Below the pieces are notes generated by a model, which saw only the letters and a list, made by a program, of their open reading frames with translations, searched no databases and was not told the origin of the DNA. Position numbers and translations under genes: made by a program. From Catonia carolina (lineage: Eukaryota; Arthropoda; Insecta; Hemiptera; Achilidae), in contig JAQMRL010000021.1 of the NCBI GenBank assembly GCA_035578175.1, positions 2,910,323 to 2,974,322 on the forward strand: a DNA stretch of 64,000 bases. Direction: 5' to 3'. Within the stretch, counting starts at the first letter, position 1; every line of letters starts with the position of its first letter. Shown piece after piece: positions 1 to 11,484 of the stretch.

Positions 1-290
1 ACGACGCCGGGAGATCGCACACCAAACACCAATTTTACGTGCGTGTAGTGGACGTTCATGAAATGTGTAAGGATTATGGGCGTTACATATTCGGCAGTTT
101 TGGCTGTTGATGTAACTATCCAAGTGGAACCATGCTTCGTCACTGAAATAAACACGATCCAATATTTCAACACCGTTGTCATTAACAAGAGAACGTATCC
201 AACGAATTTTTTTTAGGATGTTCTTCAATTGGACATATTTACGACTTGTAATGGTCAGTTCGGATAAACGCAAGTGTACTGTACATATTA
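1..290 (-). mobile_element. Tc1/IS630-type transposase fragment at the window edge
   Basis: The minus strand reads ...R-W-I-R-S-L-V-N-D-N-G-V-E-I-L-D-R-V-Y-F, then S-D-E-A-W-F-H-L, N-S-Q-N and P-L-H-A-R-K-I-G-V-W-C-A-I-S-R-R-R to the window edge. S-D-E-A-W carries the first catalytic Asp of DDE_3 transposases, and the V-W-C-A-I-S block is typical of Tc1/mariner-superfamily elements. The 3' part lies outside the window. No intact start. Confidence 0.7.
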
Positions 291-596
291 AATCAATTTT
301 TTCCAAGATTGTACTGTTCGTAAATTATTGAGAATTGATTACTTTTTGTAACTTTAATTTTTTTCCATTGTATGTAGGTATTATTTAAATAATCACAAAG
401 TATACCATTTTAATTGCCAATGAATTTTTTTTAAGACATAAATTGTATTTTTTTATGAAATATTAATAACTACAACTAGTCCAAAGTATTATTAATTTTT
501 TTTTAATAAAAATTTAATGTTTTGTATCAACGTATCATTTTTTTGAAATTTTTTTAGAAGTACACCTGTAAATATTGAAGGTGAAATTTAATTTAG

Positions 597-1303
597 TATT
601 ACCGTATTGTTCTGAAAACAAGCCGCACCCGAATTTAAGCTGCATCAGAAAAATTATGATCAAAACTAGGAAATAAATTTCAAGTACAGTACCTGTATGT
701 TTTTGAAAGTATTTTATTTTTTAAGAAGAAAATACCGTACAAACAAATACACTTACTACTTAATTAGCATTTAGAAGTTTTTGTTTATTTTTTGTTCAAT
801 ACCGAACATAAGGATTCATCTACATTATTTGTGTTTTCTTCCGGCTTCTTTGGTGGATGTCTTTTCCGCGTTTTTACCCCAAAAGTAGCCGCAGGACTTG
901 CGATACCAATAATTCGAAATCGGTATCGCAAGTCCTGCGCTACTTTTTGGGTACTTGTATTGACAAAGTACCCTTAACCTATAACATCACTCATGGCGAA
1001 GTACAAAATACAACAAAAAACAAATGATCGGATAAAAAACAAAATGAAATATAAGAAAACTGCTACCAAACTTTATACTGTAACACCAAACTGATCAAAA
1101 TGACTGTACACGCAGTACGTAAGGAGTGCGTCTCTCTCACTCTCCCTCCTCCTCCCTCTCTCTCTCTATTCATACCTACTTATGCTTAATAAGAAACGAT
1201 TATTATTATTATTAAAGCGCGAATGCAAGCCGCGGGTCAAATTATGGAACCGATTTTTAGGGAAAAACTGCAGCTTGTATTCGGAACAATACGGTAATTA
1301 AAA
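597..1303. mobile_element. MITE with ~30-bp terminal inverted repeats
   Basis: The left end (from about 598) reads TTACCGTATTGTTC, then GAA, ACAAGC and GCA blocks. The same sequence, inverted, ends the element at about 1300. No coding capacity. AT-rich interior with a CT-rich run (1126-1170), a (TTA)n tract at 1202-1217 and a nested hairpin at 875-953. A DNA-transposon derivative whose superfamily I cannot name with confidence. Confidence 0.55.
875..953. repeat. Near-perfect 33-bp hairpin
   Basis: Arms 875-907 and 922-953 are inverted copies with two or three differences around a 14-nt AT-rich loop. The stem is GC-richer than its surroundings. It could be a tiny nested MITE or a transcribed hairpin; nothing else identifies it. 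Confidence 0.6.
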
Positions 1304-1629
1304 TAGGCTAATTAATTAAAATAATGGTTATTGTATTTGTAGAAGACAATTTAATTAGATATGGCGACCATTTATGTAAGTAAATAGGTTATATTTAATA
1401 TATATGATAATACAAATGAAATATATAAAAGTAATTTTGTTGTCTTTAATTATTATTAAGGTAATTTAATATAATATATTGTATAAATTATTTTTAAATT
1501 ATGAAAATATATTTATTATATATGAATAAAATGTATTTATTTTATGTGAACTGTTCTGTACTAGTTTTCAGTGTTGATGAGCTCTGAACGTATGTATTGC
1601 CCCCTACCCCCTTCATAGCTATAATTTTT

Positions 1630-2830
1630 TACTTTCTCTTGCCTATATGAATATTGTGTTGTTTAGGTCATCAGCCAAAAGGCTGGTTTGAACCTGTAGA
1701 GGTTTTACTAAGTAAAACGAGGAGTGAGGTGGTTTACCATTGCCTTCCTCACTGAGTGGAAAAGTACGCTTATCAGCATGCCGGGCCCTCTGAAAAGCAC
1801 ATATTTTCCACTCTGCAAATGACACTTTCACTTCCTTCACCACAGGGTCTGGCTGTATAATGAAATTCATTACTTTCAGAGGAGATAACTCTGATTAGTG
1901 TCTTTTACATCTCTACCTCTTCTGTTCTTAAATGATTCAGTCATTTAATTGGCTGACCATGTGATAAGAAACAGAACTATTTATTTTAGCCCTGCAACGA
2001 ACAGATTGAGTGTAAATAATTTGACACTCCACCTGTCTGTTATGGGCAGTATATGAATATATAGGAAGGAAAGTATTGTTTTCATGTAGATTTTAAGAAA
2101 TCAAGTTTTCACCGGATCTATACGTTTTCAGACCCCCTGAACCCAAAAAACATGTTTCTAGTGATTGGTCTGTGTGTCTCTGTGTGTGTGTGTGTGTGAA
2201 CAGAATATCTCAAGAACGGGTTTTTTTAAAAATCGCCTATTTTACTCAATTTTTTATTCTCTACAAGATAGGGTAGGCGCCATGTTTGCTGAAATTCTCG
2301 GTGAGGCTGTTTTCACGTAAAAACGTTGTTTTTTTAAGATTACGGCTTTAATATAAATTTCAGCGCAAAAACTTATATAATAAAAGTTGTAGAGAATTTA
2401 AAAACCTACAACTTCTGTTTCAAACATTTTTTTGTATAACGCTTAGTTTAGCGGTAATTTGCGATTTTCTGTTTTTTTTCTCACGAAAACGTGAGAAAAA
2501 TCGATTTTTTTAACATTTCGGTCTTAGTATGCATTTTACGACAAAAGTGTATATAATAAAAGTTATAGAAAATTAAAAGATCTACAACTTTTGTTTAGAG
2601 CATTTTTCTCTACAGAGCCTAGTTTAGCGTGAAAGCGTGATTTTCCGTATTTTTAAGCGAAACTGAGTTCGATTGTCATTTTGCGTCATTCACTCATGAT
2701 TAAAATAAGGTTATGTTTTTGAGGTTAGTTTTTGTTTATTTCTAATATTTTATTAATAATGTTAGGTTTATTATTAATCATTTGCATTGGCAAGAGAAAG
2801 TTGTGTGAGTGTTTCACACCAGATTTTTTT
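1630..2830 (+). repeat. Family A repeat, copy 1 (split by a family B insertion)
   Basis: Begins with TTTCTCTTGCCTATATGAAT, is interrupted by a family B element at ~1655-2049, and ends with the GTTTCACACCAGA terminus near 2826. The interruption is flanked by an 11-bp duplication, TATATGAATAT. About 300 bp after the (TG)n tract are deleted relative to other copies. Confidence 0.75.
1655..2049 (-). mobile_element. Family B SINE-like retroposon
   Basis: ~390 bp, minus orientation, from the ACAACA-type 3' tail to the TGCCCATAACAGACAGGTGG 5' end. Flanked by TATATGAATAT duplications, showing recent insertion into family A. Its open frame (M-N-F-I-I-Q-P-D-P...) recurs in most copies but does not end inside the element. 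Confidence 0.75.
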
Positions 2831-2864
2831 TTTTGGTTTAACTGTCACCGGATAGTGACATTAA

Positions 2865-3426
2865 CCCCTTAATGGTTCCTTTTTTTTAGCCAAAAATGTT
2901 CATATCCTGCTCAATTTTTTTTTCATAATATTGTATAATATGACTAAATAAAGACATATAGATCAATTTCCATGCACAAAAACATCATTTTTAAAAAAAA
3001 TAACAAAAATTTTGAAATACTAACCTGACTTGTAATCCGTCAAACATAGTATAGGAACAACACTATTTCAGCTTCCATTAGTCTTTGTACTATATTGTTT
3101 TCACATATTTTATAAAACCTCATTGCTATTCTTTATAGAAAATAAAATAATATGCACTGAACTAACCAAAACATAACCTTTTACGCAATATTGGAGAGTA
3201 CAATGTAAACAAATAACATAAGAGTCGTCTAATCTATTGAAAGGAACCTTTACTTGCACTAATATTAAAGTTACGGATATAAGATAAACTACTTTTAATG
3301 TTACGGCGAGATATTTTGACAGAAAACAGAATGAATCAAGAAAAATTCAGTTGCGAGTTTTCTCGTCAGGGGCACTTTTCTACAACATTTACGTTGCGAG
3401 ATATCTTGTCATAAACCGTTAAGGGG
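2865..3426. mobile_element. piggyBac-like MITE with TTAA target duplications
   Basis: TTAA at 2861-2864 and 3427-3430 flank a 562-bp AT-rich element. Its ends are 13-bp inverted repeats, CCCCTTAATGGTT and AACCGTTAAGGGG. TTAA duplication and CCC-starting ends are the piggyBac hallmark. No coding sequence. Confidence 0.75.
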
Positions 3427-3429
3427 TTA

Positions 3430-3985
3430 AGTGGCAAACCTTATTAGTTTGGTGGCCCTGAAATGGGCCGTTTAAGTGCTGGTCGTCTTGATATGCAGCG
3501 TCGGTCATAGTCATCGTGTCGGTTGAGGAGCTGGGCGACACGGCATGTCGTCATCCAGCGGAGACGTCATCTTCCCTCGCAGTAATGCATTGATGGCTGC
3601 TTCGTCGGGTCCGGTGGGTGTAAGGCTCGGTCGAGGGACCACTGTGGGCATCACTCGTGTCAGTGGGCGATGACGATCCGGTTGACGGCTTACGGTGATG
3701 GGTCAGTGAGCGGAAGCGTCATCTTCTCTCTTGAGGAGTCGTCGATTAGTCCTTGCTGGAGTTCGGCAGCCGTGTGCTGTGGTGGACGTCTTGTCGTTGT
3801 CTCAATCAGAATTGAATCTCTCGGCTCAGTGCAGCGCTCTATATATAGTTGCCGAGAGCGCTGTGGTAGAGGGCGGCTACTGGCTCGGCCTTGATGACAA
3901 AGGCCTCTGTCGATGCGGAGCCAAAAGGTTTGTCGGGGCCCCGAAAAAGGCCGGGAGAACTATTGAAGGCCGGCAACACAGTAAA
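3430..3985 (+). other. GC- and CpG-rich block with a TATA box, possible solo LTR
   Basis: Base composition jumps from strongly AT-rich to clearly GC-rich for ~550 bp. It has many CpGs, a TATATATA at about 3840 between GC-rich motifs (inverted GCTCTCGGC-like blocks on either side), and a repeated CGTCATCTTC. No reading frame resembles a known protein. A solo LTR or a promoter-like island are the likeliest explanations. Confidence 0.35.
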
Positions 3986-4009
3986 TGATTAATTAGAAGG
4001 GGTGGCGGT

Positions 4010-4170
4010 GACATAACGTCCGACTGTTTTGCAATTACTGCTAATGCAGACGGTGAAGGATTAAATGATTTTTGTAACATATGAAAATATGCCATGCCTG
4101 AATGGGATTCGAACCCAAGACCGCATGATGAGAGGCGAGCATGTTACCAACTACGCCAATGAGGTCAGCT
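4010..4170 (-). mobile_element. Family C tRNA-derived SINE
   Basis: The minus strand shows a tRNA-like head with a B box (GGTTCGAATCC) and an A-box-like GGCGTAGTTGGTAAC, then the tail with GCAGTAATTGCA-type sequence ending in CGGACGTTA. About 160 bp. Confidence 0.7.
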
Positions 4171-5174
4171 ACTTCATAGCTAGCCAATAGGTATGTCCAC
4201 ACTCGCGCGCTTTCTTTTTCAACTTACGCTGTCGCTTGCGCTTGGAGGCATACCATCTTTCCGGATTAGTTTGAAGAGCTTTATCTAAAAAAAAACTAAT
4301 ATTTTTGAACAATACACTAAATTAAAGCCTGTTCTTTCCTGCATTGATTGGTTCGATTTAGATTGTTTTATTTAGAAATTAATCAGACAACTCCAGCAAT
4401 TTATGCAAAAAAGTACTCAGTTTTTAGTCGGTTTTCTGTTAATGTGGTTTTTGAATGTCTGTTACTCTGTCCAGGCTTTTCATAATAATCGGCGTTTAAG
4501 TACATTGAAGATCAGAGTTTTTTCTGTAATATGAATATTTTAAAAGTTAAATCTCATGTTCCGTTTTAAAATGCTGGCCATTTTTTTAAAGAAGTGCTTT
4601 TTTGGCTCCACTTTGCTTTTTTAAAGGTAAGGAAATGATTTTCGGACTGAACCATGCATTTTCACAACAGTATTATGTCAAGCAAAGCGTTTATTTTTTT
4701 TTTTTTTTAATATAAAAACATTGTTAAATAATTCAAAATGAGCTACGGAATGAGTTGCAGCAGGAAAAACACAGAAGTTTGTTTTTCTAAATGACTATAC
4801 TTGGAGCAGATACCGCTATAGAGATCAGTTTCCTCTGAAGAAGTTTAGAGGCAATAGAATTTTCTATTAACACCACGTATCTATTTCTAAAATTGCAAAT
4901 GCAAAATACGATACATGGCACAATACTGCTGTAAAAATGCATGGTTCAGTCCAAAAATCATTTCTCTATCTTTACATGAAGCCAAAATACACTTTTTTTT
5001 TTTTAAAAATTGCCAACAATTTAAAATGGAACATCAGACTTCTGTTTTTAAATGTTCATATAGAGAAAACTCTGATCTTCAATGTACTTAAACGCCGTTC
5101 TTTTATGAAAAACCTGGATGGAGTAACGGATGTTAAAAAACCACATTAACGGAAAACTCGTTAAAACTCTCAGT

Positions 5175-5345
5175 TTTAACGAGTTGGTAACGTGCTCGCC
5201 TCTCATCATGCGGTCTTGGGTTCGAATCCCATTCAGGCATGGCATTTTTTTATACGTTACAAAATATCATTTCATCCTTCACCGTCTGCATTAGCAGTAA
5301 CTGCAGAACAGTCGGGACGTTAAACCAAAAAAAAAAAAAAAAAAA
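5175..5345 (+). mobile_element. Family C tRNA-derived SINE
   Basis: GTTGGTAACGTGCTCGCC head, perfect B box GGTTCGAATCC near 5219, C-family body and a poly-A tail at ~5328-5348. Inserted in the right arm of the foldback element. Confidence 0.75.
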
Positions 5346-5399
5346 AAACGTTAAAATCTGAGTGCTCTTTATATGTAAATTGCTGCATCTTCGACTAAA

Positions 5400-6147
5400 G
5401 GGTGATTCAAAAAGAGCGCCGGTTTTTAAACGGCTGGTAAATTTTTGTTTATCGGTTGGCAACATTGTTTGACCTCATTTCTATTTTGGAGAACATTCCG
5501 ATTGACGATTCAGTTGTAGTTTCTCTTGTATGCACAGCGAGTGACAGTTTGGTGCGGCTTTTGGTCGGGCGGTGTCATCGGCCCTTACTTTTTTGAAAAT
5601 CAAGAAGGACAAGCCGTGACAGTAAATGGAGACTGATACCGTACGATGATTAGGGAGTTTTTGTGGTGTCATTTGGATGGAATGGACATTGACAAGTGTG
5701 GTTTCAGCAGGATGGTGCCACCTGTCACACTGCACGAGAAACAATGTTGTTGCTCCGTGAACGGTTCCAGGATCGCATCATTTCTCGTAATTCCGACCAT
5801 CAATGGCTACCAAGGTCGTGTGACTTGACGCCTTGTGACTTTCCTCTTTGGGGTCATCTGAAGTCATTGGTGTATGCCAATAAACCCCGAAACATCAATG
5901 ACTTGAAGGAGGAAATTCGACGGGTTATCGGGCAAATGGAAGTCGAAACTTGTCGTGCAGTAATATCCAATTTCATGGACAGAGTTGATGCGTGCCGGCG
6001 CAGTAGAGGAGGACACATGCATGACATCATTTTTCATACATAAAATCGGAAGGAAAGATGAACTTGTTGATGTATTTATTTTCAGTTTTTTAATAAAATA
6101 AATCTCTTAATTTGATATATCAAAACCGGCGCTCTTTTTGAATCACC
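5400..6147 (+). mobile_element. Internally deleted Tc1/mariner-type element (family 1)
   Basis: Ends are ~23-bp inverted repeats beginning GGGTGATTCAAAAAGAGCGC. The plus-strand frame at 5696-6043 codes the transposase C-terminus: F-Q-Q-D-G-A-T-C-H-T-A (second catalytic Asp), R-S-C-D-L-T-P-C-D-F (third acidic region) and W-G-H-L-K-S-L-V-Y-A-N-K-P, ending at TAA. The helix-turn-helix half is deleted, so non-autonomous. Sister copy at 16338-17287. Confidence 0.8.
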
Positions 6148-6332
6148 TATAGTTTCAAAATAAAATAATTTAAGTAAACCAATCAACGCAGGAAAGAACA
6201 AGCTTTAATTTAGTGTAGTGTTCAAAAATATTTGTTACGTTTTTTTTTAAGATAAAGCTCTTCAAACGAATGCGGACAGGTAAAATGGCGTACAACATTG
6301 CACAAGTTTGGACATAGATAATGACTGGCCAA

Positions 6333-6727
6333 GCCCAAAACGGGCAGGTGGAGTGTTATTTTAATTGCACTCTTATCTGTTTGGTCCAGGGCTAAAAAAA
6401 TTGTTCTGTTTCTTATCACATAGTCAGCCACTTATATGACTGAACTATTTAAGAACAGAAGAGGTAGAGGTGTAAAAGACACTAGTCAGAGTTATCTACT
6501 CTGAGAGTAATGAATTTCACTATGCAGCCAGACCCTGTGGTGAATGAAGTGAAGGTGTCATTTGCAGGGTGGAAAGTGAGTGCTTTTCGGAGGGACTGGC
6601 ATGCTGATAAGCATACTCTTTCAACTCAGTGAGGAAGGTAATGGTAAACCACCTTACTCCTCGTTTTTACTTAGTAAAACCTCTAGAGGTTCAAACCAGC
6701 CTTTCGGCTGTTGACCTAAACAACAAT
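6333..6727 (+). mobile_element. Family B SINE-like retroposon (diverged)
   Basis: From the GGGCAGGTGGAGTG start to GACCTAAACAACA. Scattered substitutions break the frame seen in other copies. An older copy. Confidence 0.65.
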
Positions 6728-6769
6728 GACTGGCCAGCAATGTTGCCTTGTTTATTTTGTCAGCAATTT

Positions 6770-7030
6770 TTTTGGTGTTTCAATAACAATTATAACCTAT
6801 GAACATACAACCAGCTGATTATATTATAAAGTATTGCACGTTAATGCGCTCTATAATCGATGTGTTCAGTTAGAGATGTAAGACTTGAGTGAACTACTGT
6901 GGCTCTTACATCCATGCGAGGTGTAATGTTTGTCAGACTGATACATTCGTACAATCTGACAACACTGGCAAATGTTCTGATCGGTCTAAATGCAAGGAAC
7001 AACAGAGTTCATCAACGTTGAAAAACATAA
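6770..7030 (-). repeat. Family F repeat (uncharacterised, ~260 bp)
   Basis: Inverted relative to the interrupted copies near 22.8-23.7 kb and 32.2-33.7 kb. Shared blocks: GAACGTTTGCCAGCATTGTC-like, GTTCACT, TGCAATACTTTATAATA and AATCAGCTG. No coding potential. Confidence 0.5.
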
Positions 7031-7032
7031 TA

Positions 7033-8003
7033 CGAGGCGTGTTCAGAAAGTAAGTACCGTTTTTAAAAAAAACAAGTAAAACTATTTTTTTTCAACACAA
7101 TTTTATTTCTACATGAAAGCCCAAACCTTAAACTATTTTTCGACATAGTTTCCACCGATGTTCAAACACTTGTCGTAGCGGGTAATCAATTTGTCTATAC
7201 CCTCTTCGTAGAAGGTTCCCGCCAACAAATGTAGCCACGACTTCACGGCACTTTTCTCTTCATCGTCGGTTTCAAAGCGTTGGCCGCCTAGCTCGTGCTT
7301 CATGTGCAGGAACAAGTGGTAGTCAAGACGGTGCCAAGTCCGGGCTGTAGGGCAGGTGATCGAACTGCTCCCAACAAAATTGTCGAACCAATGTTTGAGT
7401 GTCACCAGTGGTATGGGGCTGAGCATTGTCATGGAGCCACATAATTCCATTACTGAGCATTCTTCTCCGTTTGTTTTGAATTGCCCACATTAGTTTTCTT
7501 AAGGTTTCGCAATACCTTGCCGCATTAATGGTTTCACCTCTTGGGAGAAAATCAATCAGCAAAACACCTTTCTGATCCTGAAAGACAGTGCACATGATTT
7601 TTTGTGCAGACATTGTCGTCTTGAATTTTTGTTTCTTCGGGGATTGCGTTTGTCGCCATTCCATTGACTGCTGTTTAGATTCCGGTGTGACATGACGGAC
7701 CCAAGTTTCATCACCTGTTATAATTTTGTTTATAAAATCCTCACCATCATCACTGTACCGTGTGAGAAAAGTCAAAGCACTACCGAGTCTCTTGGTTTTG
7801 TGCACGTCAGTGGTGGGAACCTTCTACGAAGAGGTTATAGACAAATTGATCACCCGCTACGACAAGTGTTTGAACATCGGTGGAAACTATGTTGAAAAAT
7901 AGTTTAAGGTATGGGGTTTCATGTAGAAATAAAATTGTGTTGAAAAAAAATTGTTTTACTTGTTTATTTTTAAAAACGGTACTTACTTTCTGAACATGCC
8001 TCG
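7033..8003 (-). mobile_element. mariner (family 2) derivative with two 3' ends
   Basis: Flanked by TA. From 7033 the minus strand holds the 3' terminus and the transposase C-terminal half up to V-H-K-T-K-R-L (frames 7805-7323 and 7450-7133): T-G-D-E-T-W, H-D-N-A-Q-P-H-T and Y-S-P-D-L-A-P-S, the DD34D catalytic positions. At about 7806 the sequence flips, and 7812-8003 is an inverted second copy of the 3' end. Terminal repeats are therefore ~195 bp rather than ~30. The 5' end is absent. Non-autonomous. Confidence 0.85.
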
Positions 8004-8257
8004 TAGTTAACTCCGCATATTGTATTCTACTGATAAGGTAAGATTGAAATCTTTACCTCAGATCCAAGAATACAGTTGATGCTTTCTCTCTTATATCCAG
8101 TATATCAACTACTTGCTCAACTGAGGCTATTCCTGTTACAGTTAACTTTCCTTTTTGGAAACCATGTTGATTCCCTGAGATAAGTTTTCATTCGAGAAAC
8201 TGATTAACCTAATTAATAGGTACTACCTTTTTAAAAATTTTACTTATTAATGAGAAA

Positions 8258-9425
8258 CACTCACACGACTTTCTCTTGCCAATTCAAATGTAATCTATGT
8301 GCAATCTTGAGTGAATGGCGCAAAAGAAAGCAACCTCTGTTCGACAGAAAATATGGGAAATCACTAATTAACGTTAAATGTGCTTGGTAGAAGAAAATAT
8401 TTTAAATAAAAGTTGTAGGTTTTTTTTATTTCCTATAACTTTGATTATATACAATTTTGTTGTAAAATGAATATTAGGGCTGTAATCTTAAAAAAATCTG
8501 GTGTGAAACACTCACACAACTTTCTCTTGCCAATGCAAATAATTAACAATAAACCTAACATTAGTATTAAAACATTAGAAATGAACAAAAACTAACCTCA
8601 AAAACATAACCTTATTTTAATCATGAGTGAATGACGCAAAATGACAATCGAACTCAGTTTGGCTTAAAAATACGGAAAATCACGCTTTCACGCTAAACTA
8701 GGCTCTGTAGAGAAAAATGCTCTAAACAAAAGTTGTAGATCTTTTAATTTTCTATAAATTTAATTATATACACTTTTGTCGTAAAATGCATACTAAGACC
8801 GAAATGTTAAAAAAATCGATTTTTCTCACGTTTTCGTGAGAAAAAAAACAGAAAATCGCAAATTACCGCTAAACTAAGCGTTATACAAAAAAATGTTTGA
8901 AATAAAAGTTGTAGGTTTTTAAATTCTCTACAACTTTTATTATATAAGTTTTTGCGCTAAAATTTATATTAAAGCCGTAATCTTAAAAAACAACGTTTTT
9001 ACGTGAAAACAGCCTCACCGAGAATTTCAGCAAACATGGCGCCTACCCTATCTTGTAGAGAATAAAAAATTGAGTAAAATAGGCGGTTTTAAAAAAAATC
9101 GTAGGACCAGTTTTTGAGAAAATCGCAAAAAACTGAAAAATTATACGAATAAACTACTACTTCCGGTTGACCGATTTTGATGAAAATGTTCGTGTCGCGT
9201 CCGGTAGTGGTATGTAACTTAAGTTTCAAGTTTCAAGTTCGTACGATGTTCCGTTCTTGAGATATTCTGTTCACACACACACACACACAGACCAATCGCT
9301 AAAAACATGTTTTTTGGGTTCAGGGGGTCTGAAAACGTATAGATCCGGTGAAAACTCGATTTCGAAAAATCGACATGAAAACAATACTTTCCTTCCTATA
9401 TATTCATATAGGCAAGAGAAAGTAA
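8258..9425 (-). repeat. Family A repeats (stub plus full copy 2)
   Basis: 8258-8490 is a broken copy starting GAAACACTCACACGACTTTC. 8495-9425 is a nearly full minus-orientation unit from ATCTGGTGTGAAACAC to GGCAAGAGAAAGTA, with an (AC)n tract at ~9272. Confidence 0.75.
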
Positions 9426-9813
9426 AAACCATTTTTTTCTACGACAGCACAGCCTCCCCAAGAATTTCAGCAGACATCTCACTTATCCTTTTTGTAGAGC
9501 AAAAAAATGCAGTAATTGAGGCGATTTTTTTAAAAAAAATTGTAGGAGCAGTTTTTGAGAAAAATCATACTAAGCAAGTAATCAAAAAAAACTTATCCTA
9601 TTGATGCAAAATAAATATTAAGGCTGCTACCTTGAAACAAAATTTGTTTTCTACAACAGCACACCCTCGCCAAGAATTTCAGCAGACATGTCACTTATCC
9701 TGTCTTGTAGAGCGAAAAAAATGCAGTAAATGAGGTGATTTTTAAAAAAATTGTAGGAGCCGTTTTTGAGAAAATCACAAAAAAGAGCAAAATCATACTA
9801 CGTAAGAAATCAA
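9426..9813 (-). repeat. Decayed family A partial units
   Basis: Two successive diverged fragments share the CCAAGAATTTCAGCAGACAT and CTTGTAGAGC blocks with family A. No ends and no genes. Confidence 0.5.
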
Positions 9814-10712
9814 AAAAATCTGGTGTGAAACACTCACACAACTTTCTCTTGCCAATGCAAATGATTAACAATATAACCTAATTTTAGCAATAAAACAATA
9901 GAAATAAACAAAACTAACCTCAAAAACAATGAAAATTGAACTGTTTGGCTTAAAAATACGGAAAATCACTCTTTCACGCTAAACTTGGCTCTGTAGCGAA
10001 AAATGCTTTTAATAAAAGTTGTAGATCTTTTAATTTTCTATCAATTCCATTATATACACTTTTGTCATAAAATGCATACTAAGGCCGAAATGTTAAAAAA
10101 ATTGATTTTTCCCATGTTTTCGTGAGAAAAAAACAGAAAATCGCTAATTACCGCTAAACTAAGCGTATACAAAAAAATGTTTGAAATAAAAGTTGTAGGT
10201 TTTTAAATTTTCTACAACTTTTATTGTATAACATTTTGCGCTAAAATGCATATGAAAGCCGCAATCTTAAAAAGAAAACGTTTTTACGTAAAAACAGCGT
10301 CACCCAGAGTTTCAGCAAACATGGCGCCTACCCTATCTTGTAGAGAATAAAAAAGTAAATAAACCAGGTGATTTTAAAAAAACTCGTAGGACCAGTTTTT
10401 GAGAAAATCGCAAAAAAGTGAAAAATTACACGAATAAACTGCTACTTCCGGTTGACCGATTTTGATGAAAATGTTCGTGTCGGGTCCAGTAGTGGTATGT
10501 AACTTACGTTTCAAGTTTGAAGTTCGTACGATGTTCCGTTCTTGAGATATTTTGTATACAGACACACGCGCAAACACACAGACCAATCGCTAAAAACATG
10601 TTTTTTGGGTTCAGGGGGTCTGAAAACGTATAGATCAGGTGAAAACTCGATTTCGAAAAATCGACATGAAAACAATACTTTCCTATATATTCATATAGGC
10701 AAGAGAAAGTAA
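9814..10712 (-). repeat. Family A repeat, copy 3
   Basis: ATCTGGTGTGAAACAC start, AAACTACTACTTCCGGTTGA-type core, short (AC)n near 10560 and GGCAAGAGAAAGTA end. Full-length organisation. Confidence 0.75.
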
Positions 10713-11114
10713 AAAACTTATCCTATTGTTGTAAAATGAATATTAAGGCTGCTATCTTGAAAAAAAAATTTTATTCTACAACAGCACACCCTCCCCAAGA
10801 ATTTCAGCAGACATGTCACTTATCCTATCTTGTAGAGCAAAAAAAATGCAGTAAATGAGGTGATTTTTAAAAAAATCTTAAAAGCCGTTTTTGAGAAAAT
10901 CACAAAAAAGAGAAAAATCATACTACGTAAGTAATCAAAAAACTAAGTAAGTAATTGTAAGTAATCATATTATTGAATCAATCATCTAAAAACATGTTTT
11001 TAGGGTTCAGGGAGCCTGAAAACACGTATATCCAGTGAAAAATTGTTTTTGAAAAATCACCATAAAAACAATACTTTCCTACTCTTTATATTATATAATA
11101 AGCAAGAGAAAGTA
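10713..11114 (-). repeat. Decayed family A partial unit
   Basis: Retains CAAGAATTTCAGCAGACATG and a diverged terminal GCAAGAGAAAG near 11101. No coding sequence. Confidence 0.5.
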
Positions 11115-11482
11115 TTATATTACACTCAATCTGTTCGTTGCAGGGCTAAAATAAATAGTTCTGCTTCTTATAACATGGTCAGTCAATTAAATGACTGAAT
11201 CATTTAAGAACAGAAGAGGTAGAGGTGTAAAAAACACTAATCAGAGTTATCTCCTCTGAAAGTAATGAATTTCATTGTACAGCCAGACCCTATGGTGAAT
11301 GAAGTGAAGGTGTCATTTACAGAATGGAAAATATGTGCTTTTCAGAGGGCCCGGCATGCTGATAAGTGTACTTTTCCACTCAGTGAGGAAGGCAATGGTA
11401 AACCACCTCACTCCTCGTTTAACTTAGTTAAAACCTCTAGAGGTTCAAATCAGCCTTTCGGCTGTTGACCTAAACAACAAGC
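11115..11482 (+). mobile_element. Family B SINE-like retroposon (5'-truncated)
   Basis: Begins at the CACTCAATCTGTTCGTTGC block, lacking the CCATAACAGACAGG start, and ends at CTAAACAACAAG. Sits at the end of a family A remnant. Confidence 0.7.
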
Positions 11483-11484
11483 AA

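Larger units (their letters stand above)
4264..6275. repeat. Long foldback element with interrupted right arm
   Basis: 4264-4670 returns in inverted order at 4930-5175, 5346-5398 and 6150-6275. Matching blocks include CTTTCCTGC..TTGATTGGTT, CCAGCAATTTA and ATTGAAGATCAGAG. The right arm is split by a family C SINE and a mariner-like MITE. Arms originally ~400 bp around a ~260-bp spacer. No coding region. Confidence 0.65.

Noticed and set aside
1643..1870. The recurring ~70-codon frame M-N-F-I-x-Q-P-D-P-V-V-N-E-V in about a dozen places as a real gene family
   Set aside because: It lies in the family B retroposon, has no stop inside the element and runs into unrelated flanks; older copies are broken. 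No sign of selection for a protein.
3670..3988. Overlapping plus-strand frames in the GC-rich block as genes
   Set aside because: Open because stops are rarer in GC-rich DNA; three frames are open at once and none has recognisable motifs.
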